From Actinomycetes bacterium (lineage in GTDB: Bacteria > Actinomycetota > Acidimicrobiia > Acidimicrobiales > Palsa-688), in assembly GCA_021827285.1 (NCBI GenBank), contig JAKAWM010000048.1, positions 1-10,361 of the forward strand: a DNA stretch of 10,361 bases, written 5' to 3'. Numbering within the stretch: position 1 is the stretch's first letter; each line of letters starts with the position of its first letter. This document shows, in pieces, positions 5,573-10,361 of the stretch. A program made the position numbers and the translations under genes. The notes below the pieces were generated by a model. The model was not told the origin of the DNA, made no database searches, and saw only the letters and a program-made list of their open reading frames with translations.

Positions 5573-6633
5573 GGGTAACGCTCCCATTGAGGTGTCGCGT
5601 CCCAAACCCTCAACCCGTCGGCGCTCAGCTGGACCGGGGTCGCCGATACGCCGGGCAGCTCAGACAGTGCCGCTAGCAGCTTGGCCTTGGCGCCGGGCCC
5701 CGGACCAGCGAGGATGGTCAGGGAACCCCCCTCACCGCCGGCACCGTTTACTTTCCAGCCGGTGGCGGAGCCGGTGCGTGCGACCGATATCGACTGCCTG
5801 GCGAGGGGGCTCACCAGGTCGGCGTGCAGTTCGGCCTGGGCCTCGGTGCAAGCCACCATGGCCGAGCCGAAGCGGCCGATGTCCCCCTCTTCGAGGCTGG
5901 CCCGGGCGGTCTGGGCGGCGCGACGCAGAGCCTGCAGTGCGGGGGTACTGGTCCCGTTGGCACCGAGGTCGGCGATCACTTTTTCATGCAAAGCGGACGA
6001 GCCATGCGAGTGGCCCAAAAAGACGAGGACGAACCGTTGCTCCAGCTCCCACCAGAGCGCAGGCGCCAGAGCGACGGGGGTGGCCACGGCCTCTGGATAG
6101 GGGCTGACGGCGATGTCGTTGACGCCCCCCAGGGCCGAGGCGAACTGGTCCTGGACCCCGCTCTCCTGGCCGAGGCGTTCGGTTTCCAAACGGTGGGCCA
6201 GCCGGGCCAGCTCGGCCGGCGGGCGGGGTGCTACCTGGAGAGCGTCGAGCGCGCCGAGCAGCGCCACGGCCACGGCCGCTGAGGTCCCAGTGGACGAACC
6301 CGGCGGCACACGGCTGCAGACGGTCAGCTCGACCGAGGCGCGGGCCGGCAATCGGGACTCGACGAGAACCTCGTCGAGGGCGGCTGCCAGCAGGCGGTGG
6401 CCCGGTGGCACCACTTCCCATCCCGCGTCGACCTCGAACGACTCGCCGTAGTCGAGGGCGTGCACCACCCGCCGTCCCCGCCCGTCCAGGCGCAGGCAAA
6501 CCTCTACCTCGACACCGGGCCGGACGGCGAAGTTGACGACCTCACCGTGCCCAGCGACGCGAGTGTCGGTCCAGCCCCCGATGTCGCAGATACGAACCGG
6601 CACCGTGGCCCTGACCAGCCGTTCGCGGCTCAC
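5569..6633 (-). CDS. GHMP-family sugar kinase (heptose 7-phosphate kinase or fucokinase-like)
   Basis: ATP-dependent small-molecule kinase of 354 residues. N-terminal RATVPVRICDIGGWTDT (8-24) matches the substrate-side motif of GHMP sugar kinases such as HddA and the kinase domain of L-fucokinase. The phosphate-binding loop is PPGSSTGTSAAVAVALL (110-126; the usual Leu is Thr115). GVQDQFASALGGVN (159-172) holds the likely catalytic Asp162, and the third motif VNGAGGEGGSLTIL is at 295-308. The substrate cannot be assigned; a sugar or heptose phosphate for surface glycans is the best guess. The start is GTG 6633, with no convincing ribosome binding site; an ATG at 6638 is out of frame. It is transcribed divergently from pstS, 200 bp apart, and ends tail-to-tail with the response regulator. 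Confidence 0.85.
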   Translation of the reverse strand: MSRERLVRATVPVRICDIGGWTDTRVAGHGEVVNFAVRPGVEVEVCLRLDGRGRRVVHALDYGESFEVDAGWEVVPPGHRLLAAALDEVLVESRLPARASVELTVCSRVPPGSSTGTSAAVAVALLGALDALQVAPRPPAELARLAHRLETERLGQESGVQDQFASALGGVNDIAVSPYPEAVATPVALAPALWWELEQRFVLVFLGHSHGSSALHEKVIADLGANGTSTPALQALRRAAQTARASLEEGDIGRFGSAMVACTEAQAELHADLVSPLARQSISVARTGSATGWKVNGAGGEGGSLTILAGPGPGAKAKLLAALSELPGVSATPVQLSADGLRVWDATPQWERYP

Positions 6634-6658
6634 CTCATGAAGTTAGCGCGTGCGGAGA

Positions 6659-6724
6659 GTTCACCGCCCCAAAGCCTGTCCGTCGACTGGTGTTCATGCG
6701 GCGTTCAAGTTGGTACTCTACGGT
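6659..6724 (+). promoter_or_regulatory. PHO-box-like promoter of pstS
   Basis: GTTCA units begin at 6659 (GTTCACCGCCC), 6692 (GTTCATGCGGC) and 6703 (GTTCAAGTTGG), that is at 0, +33 and +44, all in an 11-bp register; the unit at +22 is degenerate (CGTCGACTGGT). A TANNNT -10 candidate, TACGGT, lies at 6719-6724, with the last repeats overlapping the -35 region as in PhoB-activated promoters. It predicts a 5' leader of about 100 nt before pstS. The pstB array has the same geometry. It could also act on the divergent GHMP kinase gene. Confidence 0.65.
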
Positions 6725-6753
6725 CCCTGGTAACGGCGCTGAGCTCAATTCGG

Positions 6754-6775
6754 CACGGGTGACGCCGCACCCGTG
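6754..6775 (+). other. Hairpin in the predicted pstS leader
   Basis: CACGGGTG (6754-6761) and CACCCGTG (6768-6775) form a perfect 8-bp stem with a 6-nt loop, about 58 bp upstream of the pstS ATG. No T-tract follows directly. It may stabilise the transcript; its role is not known. Confidence 0.4.
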
Positions 6776-6815
6776 AGGACCCTTTTACAAATAGGGCTTT
6801 TATAAACGCGTCTTT

Positions 6816-6821
6816 AGGAGG
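6816..6821 (+). promoter_or_regulatory. Ribosome binding site of pstS
   Basis: AGGAGG is the strongest Shine-Dalgarno match in the window. It lies 12 bases before ATG 6834, slightly further than usual. It fixes the pstS start: the frame upstream has a stop at 6792-6794 and no other start codon. A strong site fits the high expression expected of a binding protein. Confidence 0.75.
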
Positions 6822-6833
6822 AACAAGTCCAGA

Positions 6834-8018
6834 ATGGCTCTTTCTGCCTTAAATAGTAGGAACGCCGTGCTCGCAGCCCTGACCGTTGCGGCCGGGTTGT
6901 CCACTTCGGCTGCCATGGTTGCCGCGACGACTATGCCGGCATCGGCAACTCCCAATATCACCCAGACGGTGGCGAAGCACAAGAAGAAGAAACCCAAGGT
7001 CAACCTCGACGTGCCGCCGAAGGCGACCGAGAACATATCCGAGACGGGGAGCACGCTCCTCTACCCGCTCTTCCAGGCTTGGGCGTCGGCGTACCACGCC
7101 GGGTACTCAAACATAACCATCACACCCCAGGGGACTGGTTCAGGCACCGGCATAGCCCAGGCCGAGGCCGGCGCGGTCGAAATCGGCGCCTCGGATGCCT
7201 ACCTGTCCAAGTCAGTGAAGCAGCAGTACCCCGGCCTGTTGAACATCGCCCTGGCCATATCTGCCCAGCAGGTCAACTACAACATCCCCGGGCTTTCGCC
7301 GAACGTGCACCTCAAGCTCACCGGTAAGGTCCTCTCGGCGATCTACCGGGGGCAAATAACCAACTGGGACGATCCCCAGATAACTGCCTTGAACCCGGGT
7401 GTCAAAATCCCATCCACCAACATAGTTGCCCTGCACCGCTCCGACGGCAGCGGTGACACGTTCATTTATACCCAGTACCTCACTTTCTCGGATCCTTCCG
7501 GGTGGGGCAACAGCATCAACTATGGGACGACCGTCGCTTGGCCGGGCATCTCTAATTCCCTCGGCGAGAACGGCAATGGGGGCATGGTGACCGGTTGCGC
7601 GGCGACGCCTGGTTGTGTCGCCTATATAGGCATCAGCTACCTCAAGGAAACCCAGGCTGCCCACCTTGGCGAGGCCATGTTGCAGAACAAGTCGGGGAAC
7701 TTCGAGCTGCCAAACCCGAAGACGATCGGCGCCGAATCCGCAGCGGTCATCAACCTGACCCCGCCCACTGAGAACCTGAGCCTGATCTACGATTCGGCCT
7801 CCAGCGGGTACCCCATCATCAACTACGAGTACGCCATCGTCCAGACGAAGCAGCGCAGCGCCACCGTGGCGGCTACGGTGCGCGCCATCCTCTACTGGGC
7901 CATCGACGCCAAGCACGGTGGGTCCATACCGTACTTCCTGGACAAGGTGGGCTTCGAGCCCCTGCCGCCTGGGATCGCCGGCCTCTCCAAGACCCAGATT
8001 TCCCATATTACAGGCTAA
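6834..8018 (+). CDS. pstS: Phosphate ABC transporter, phosphate-binding protein
   Basis: Extracytoplasmic receptor that binds inorganic phosphate and delivers it to PstCA. It has 394 residues: a hydrophobic Ala-rich export segment (about 11-38, possible cleavage after ASA at 38), a lysine-rich stretch KHKKKKPK (48-55), then the PBP-like domain. Phosphate-site motifs are ETGSTLLYPLF (70-80), TGSGTGIAQ (101-109), GASDAYL (118-124) and RSDGSGDTF (202-210), matching the phosphate-contacting loops of PstS. Cys255 and Cys261 could form a disulfide. There is no lipobox cysteine, unlike most Gram-positive PstS lipoproteins, and the main positive charge follows rather than precedes the hydrophobic segment. 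It is preceded by a PHO-like promoter and AGGAGG, and followed by a strong hairpin before pstB. Confidence 0.94.
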   Translation: MALSALNSRNAVLAALTVAAGLSTSAAMVAATTMPASATPNITQTVAKHKKKKPKVNLDVPPKATENISETGSTLLYPLFQAWASAYHAGYSNITITPQGTGSGTGIAQAEAGAVEIGASDAYLSKSVKQQYPGLLNIALAISAQQVNYNIPGLSPNVHLKLTGKVLSAIYRGQITNWDDPQITALNPGVKIPSTNIVALHRSDGSGDTFIYTQYLTFSDPSGWGNSINYGTTVAWPGISNSLGENGNGGMVTGCAATPGCVAYIGISYLKETQAAHLGEAMLQNKSGNFELPNPKTIGAESAAVINLTPPTENLSLIYDSASSGYPIINYEYAIVQTKQRSATVAATVRAILYWAIDAKHGGSIPYFLDKVGFEPLPPGIAGLSKTQISHITG

Positions 8019-8040
8019 GTTCCCCGAAGCCCCCTTCCCG

Positions 8041-8083
8041 CCGGCCCAGCGCCGCGCCCTCACCGGCGTGGTAGCTGGGCCGG
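8041..8083 (+). other. Long inverted repeat between pstS and the pstB promoter
   Basis: CCGGCCCAGC (8041-8050) pairs perfectly with GCTGGGCCGG (8074-8083). The 23-nt loop can form an inner GCCG (8051-8054)/CGGC (8064-8067) helix. It starts 22 bp after the pstS stop and ends 18 bp before the first GTTCA unit of the next promoter. There is no T-tract, so this is either a factor-dependent or partial terminator or a 3'-end stabiliser that leaves more pstS mRNA than downstream mRNA. The length and perfection of the stem make chance unlikely. Confidence 0.6.
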
Positions 8084-8101
8084 TCTGCATATGCTCACGA
8101 A

Positions 8102-8167
8102 GTTCATTCCCGCCGGGCCCAGTTGTCGCTTCCTGTTCACTTCACGTTCAACTGCCTCTCCTACCTT
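8102..8167 (+). promoter_or_regulatory. PHO-box-like promoter of pstB
   Basis: GTTCA units begin at 8102 (GTTCATTCCCG), 8135 (GTTCACTTCAC) and 8146 (GTTCAACTGCC), at 0, +33 and +44. A degenerate unit at +22 (TGTCGCTTCCT) shares GTCG with the matching position of the pstS array. A -10 candidate, TACCTT, lies at 8162-8167 (+60), exactly as in the pstS promoter. It implies transcription from about 8174, upstream of ATG 8214, and rules against a pstB start at ATG 8091. Confidence 0.65.
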
Positions 8168-8213
8168 CTTTGTTTGTGAACCTCGTGCCCATCCACCTGC
8201 CTTCATCCGGCCG

Positions 8214-9035
8214 ATGAACACGGCCTTGACATCGACATCTTCTCCTCGTCCGGCACCCGATGTCCTTGACCTCACCACCAGGCCGACCGCTCTCCGAGCC
8301 AGCGATCTGGCCTTGGGTTTTGGCAGCAAGACGGTGCTCGAGGGCGTCAGCCTCGACTTCCCCAAGGGAGCCGTCACGGCCCTGATCGGACCTACCGGTT
8401 CGGGTAAGACGACCTTGTTGCGGGCGCTCAACCGGATGAACGACAAGGTCTCCAAGCACTGGCACCGGGGCGACGTGCTGCTCGAAGGGCACAGCGTCTT
8501 CTCTCCGGGCGTGCAGTTGATGGCGTTGCGGCGGCGGGTGGGCATGGTGTTCCAGCGGCCCAACCCCTTTCCCATGTCCATCGCTGAGAACGTCTTGGCC
8601 GGTGTCAAAGCCCACCGGATCGCGACGCGGCAGCACTTCAAAGCCATCGTCGAGGCGAGGCTCAAAGAGGTGGGGCTCTTTGACGCCATCGCCGACCGGC
8701 TCGGTTCTTCGCCTTTTACCCTCTCGGGCGGCCAGCAGCAACTCCTTTGTCTGGCCCGCGCCCTCGCTGTCGGCCCCGAGGTCCTGCTGCTCGACGAGCC
8801 CACGTCGTCGCTGGACCCCATCTCCACAGAGCACATCGAAGCATTGTTGCGCAGCCTGGTGCCCGCTCTAACCGTGGTCATTGTCACCCACAACCTGGCT
8901 CAGGCTCGCCGTGTCGCTGATCAGACCGCCTTTTTCTACCAGGGTCACCTGGTCGAGGTCGCTCCGACCACCCAGCTCTTCGAGGCCCCCAAGGAAAGCG
9001 AGACGGCCCGCTACGTGAGCGGACGGATGGGCTAA
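8214..9035 (+). CDS. pstB: Phosphate ABC transporter, ATP-binding protein
   Basis: Cytoplasmic ATPase that powers phosphate import through PstCA. The 273-residue protein has Walker A GPTGSGKT (59-66), a Q-loop in MVFQRPNPFP (111-120; this sequence is diagnostic of PstB), the ABC signature LSGGQQQLL (170-178), Walker B VLLLDEP (190-196), D-loop SSLDP, and the H-switch VTHN (His226). The signature is usually followed by Arg (LSGGQQQR); here it is Leu. ATG 8214 was chosen over the in-frame ATG 8091 because the longer version would overlap a promoter-like array and add 41 residues with no family match. The ribosome binding site before 8214 is weak. Its position between pstS and pstC differs from the common pstSCAB order. 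Confidence 0.95.
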   Translation: MNTALTSTSSPRPAPDVLDLTTRPTALRASDLALGFGSKTVLEGVSLDFPKGAVTALIGPTGSGKTTLLRALNRMNDKVSKHWHRGDVLLEGHSVFSPGVQLMALRRRVGMVFQRPNPFPMSIAENVLAGVKAHRIATRQHFKAIVEARLKEVGLFDAIADRLGSSPFTLSGGQQQLLCLARALAVGPEVLLLDEPTSSLDPISTEHIEALLRSLVPALTVVIVTHNLAQARRVADQTAFFYQGHLVEVAPTTQLFEAPKESETARYVSGRMG

Positions 9036-9087
9036 GCAGCGGAGAGAGCTTGATCTGCCGGGGCAGCGGCGCCGGGCAGCAACCCAG

Positions 9088-9109
9088 CACTGGTGGCGCC
9101 GCACCGGTG
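9088..9109 (+). other. First hairpin in the pstB-pstC gap
   Basis: CACTGGTG (9088-9095) pairs with CACCGGTG (9102-9109), 8 bp with one G-U pair and a 6-nt GCGCCG loop. It lies in the 172-bp gap between pstB and pstC, where no gene or PHO-like repeat is visible. No T-tract follows. It may modulate read-through or mRNA processing. Confidence 0.4.
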
Positions 9110-9124
9110 AGTTCCCTGGCCCGA

Positions 9125-9142
9125 GCGCTCTACTTTGAGCGC
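9125..9142 (+). other. Second hairpin in the pstB-pstC gap
   Basis: GCGCTC (9125-9130) pairs with GAGCGC (9137-9142) around a TACTTT loop. It follows the first hairpin by 15 bp. The loop also reads as a TANNNT -10 element, but no suitable -35 is seen. Confidence 0.3.
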
Positions 9143-9207
9143 GTCCCGAGGAGGCACGTCCCTCAGTTGCACCTGTCCGGTACAAGCGATTTGTCGGGGG
9201 CATCGAG

Positions 9208-10317
9208 ATGGCCATAGCCCGCTCGACCGCCCAACCCCCGCCCCATCCTCTAACACCAACCCGTGGCCGAGCCCGCCCCTGGGCCCGGGCCGCGGAGGGA
9301 GTGCATGAAGCGTGGCACAAGCTGATCCGGAGCCCCTCGCTGTTCCGCTGGGCGACGGGCACCGCCGCCCTGGTGCCCATGCTTGCCCTGGCTGGGGTCA
9401 TTGCCATCCTGGCGGTCAAAGCTTGGCCGGCGGTCCGCTACAACGGTTGGGGCTTTTTCGCGCACGTGGCCTGGAACCCGGGCAGCTCCTACTCCAGCCC
9501 GGTCAAGACGGGGGGCGTCCTGCACCAGGTTGGGGCGAGCTTCGGGGCGCTACCACTGATTGTAGGTACGGTCGCATCCTCATTCATCGCCGTTGTCGTC
9601 GCGGTGCCGGTCTCGATCGGGGCCGCGCTGCTCATCGTCGAAAAACTCCCTCAGCGGCTGGCCCGGTCCTTGGGCATGTTCTTGGAGGTCTTGGCGGGCA
9701 TCCCGAGCGTCGTGTTTGGCCTTTGGGGCGCGCTCACCTTCGGGCCGACCATAGCCCGGGACGTGGCCCCGCTTATCGCGGACCATATGCCCGACGTACC
9801 GGTGCTCAGCTTCTTTCGCGGCCCGACGGGTGCGGGTCAGGGCTTACTGACCGGTGGCCTCGTCCTAGCCATCATGATCATCCCGATCGTGGCCGCGACG
9901 ACCCGGGACCTTCTCCGCCAGGTACCCGTACTCCAGAAGGAGGGGGCGCTAGCCCTCGGGATGACCGACTGGGAAGTCTCAAGAAAGGTGAGCCTGCCCT
10001 GGGCCCGCGCCGGCGTCATCGGCGCCTCCGTGCTCGGGTTGGCCCGTGCACTTGGTGAGACCATGGCCGTCGCTATGGTCTCTGGAGCGGCTGTGGGGTT
10101 CAACCCTGCGAACCTGTACCTCTCGTTCACCACCATCTCGGCCACGATCGTCTCGCAGCTGGACTCCGCCTTTACTGACGGGACGGGCTTCTACGTGAGG
10201 ACACTGGCCGAGGCGGCGCTGGTCCTGGCGGTGATCACCCTCCTAGCCAACATCGCGGCCCGGCTGTTGGTCCGCAAAGTGGCGACCACCACCCTTCCTG
10301 TGGGACGAGGTGTATAG
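9208..10317 (+). CDS. pstC: Phosphate ABC transporter, permease subunit PstC
   Basis: Membrane permease that pairs with PstA to form the phosphate channel. The 369-residue protein starts with a cytoplasmic Pro/Arg-rich extension (about 1-45), followed by six predicted membrane segments at roughly 49-72, 114-144, 154-177, 212-231, 266-291 and 332-355. The EAA loop that docks onto PstB is EGALALGMTDWEVSRKVSLP (245-264), followed by ARALGETMAVAM, a PstC/PstA hallmark. GIPSVVFGLWG (164-174) is also typical of PstC. ATG 9208 has GGGGG (9196-9200) 7 bases upstream. The gap after pstB is unusually long for this compact locus and holds two hairpins; the following gene starts 2 bp after the stop. Confidence 0.94.
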   Translation: MAIARSTAQPPPHPLTPTRGRARPWARAAEGVHEAWHKLIRSPSLFRWATGTAALVPMLALAGVIAILAVKAWPAVRYNGWGFFAHVAWNPGSSYSSPVKTGGVLHQVGASFGALPLIVGTVASSFIAVVVAVPVSIGAALLIVEKLPQRLARSLGMFLEVLAGIPSVVFGLWGALTFGPTIARDVAPLIADHMPDVPVLSFFRGPTGAGQGLLTGGLVLAIMIIPIVAATTRDLLRQVPVLQKEGALALGMTDWEVSRKVSLPWARAGVIGASVLGLARALGETMAVAMVSGAAVGFNPANLYLSFTTISATIVSQLDSAFTDGTGFYVRTLAEAALVLAVITLLANIAARLLVRKVATTTLPVGRGV

Positions 10318-10319
10318 GG

Positions 10320-10361
10320 ATGGCCGCGCTGGGCCCGGCCGCTGTGCCCGTTGTCTCGGCC
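10320..10361 (+). CDS. 5' end of the next pst gene, probably PstA permease (cut by window edge)
   Basis: ATG 10320 opens a frame that stays open for 14 codons to the window edge, beginning MAALGPAAVPVV. GAGG (10307-10310) lies 9 bases upstream and the start is 2 bp after the pstC stop, so it is translated in the same operon. The few residues carry no diagnostic motif. The identification as pstA rests only on its position after pstC. Confidence 0.55.
   Translation, partial: MAALGPAAVPVVSA

Noticed and set aside
6784..6806. TTTACA and TATAAA as a second pstS promoter
   Set aside because: The spacing between the hexamers is only 11 bp, too short for a sigma-70-type promoter; the region is simply AT-richer leader.
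8041..8083. Classical rho-independent terminator after pstS
   Set aside because: The stem is strong but is followed by TCTGCATATG with no T-tract, so it is reported as an inverted repeat, not as an intrinsic terminator.
7212..8090. A 292-codon open frame on the minus strand opposite pstS
   Set aside because: No recognisable domain, and it lies wholly opposite a well-supported pstS plus the intergenic hairpin.
8091..8213. A longer pstB starting at ATG 8091
   Set aside because: It would translate through the PHO-like repeats and the -10 candidate, and adds 41 residues unlike PstB; ATG 8214 gives the normal length.

Overview
The window is a dense, high-GC bacterial segment with frequent GTG and TTG starts, 4-bp start/stop overlaps and almost no spare DNA. 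The enoyl-ACP reductase and ketoacyl-ACP reductase resemble the mycobacterial InhA/MabA pair more than the E. coli enzymes, and the pyrophosphatase is the short family I form. Together these point to an actinobacterium. A deep-branching group such as Acidimicrobiia is my guess, but nothing here proves it. No RNA genes, insertion sequences, CRISPR arrays or integration scars are visible.

Layout. (1) 1-1852: the end of a signalling operon, with a receiver-domain protein whose reading frame is open to the left edge, overlapping by 4 bp a two-domain KaiC-like ATPase. (2) 1886-2377: inorganic pyrophosphatase, convergent with an acyl carrier protein gene on the minus strand (2419-2709); a GC-rich hairpin lies between them. 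(3) 2785-4737: a tight fatty-acid synthesis operon, InhA-like enoyl-ACP reductase, MabA-like FabG, then FabZ, read divergently from the ACP gene. (4) 4892-5572: an OmpR/PhoB-type response regulator with a degenerate receiver domain, ending tail-to-tail with a GHMP sugar kinase on the minus strand (5569-6633). (5) 6634-10361: a phosphate-specific ABC transporter locus in the order pstS, pstB, pstC and the first codons of a gene that is probably pstA.

The main non-coding finding is a set of three PHO-box-like arrays of GTTCA/GGTCA units spaced at exact multiples of 11 bp. They lie upstream of the response regulator, pstS and pstB. The pstS and pstB arrays share the same geometry (units at 0, +33 and +44, and a TANNNT -10 candidate at +60). 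This suggests that the atypical regulator and the transporter belong to one phosphate-starvation regulon, with pstB having its own promoter rather than relying only on read-through from pstS. Several strong hairpins without T-tracts sit in the pst intergenic gaps and may set the relative amounts of PstS, PstB and PstC.

Most genes are recognisable housekeeping or transport families. The less ordinary parts are the KaiC-like/receiver module with altered catalytic and phosphosite residues, the degenerate receiver under a PHO-like box, an InhA relative with Ala at the position of InhA Ser94 and a shortened substrate loop, and a PstS without a lipobox.
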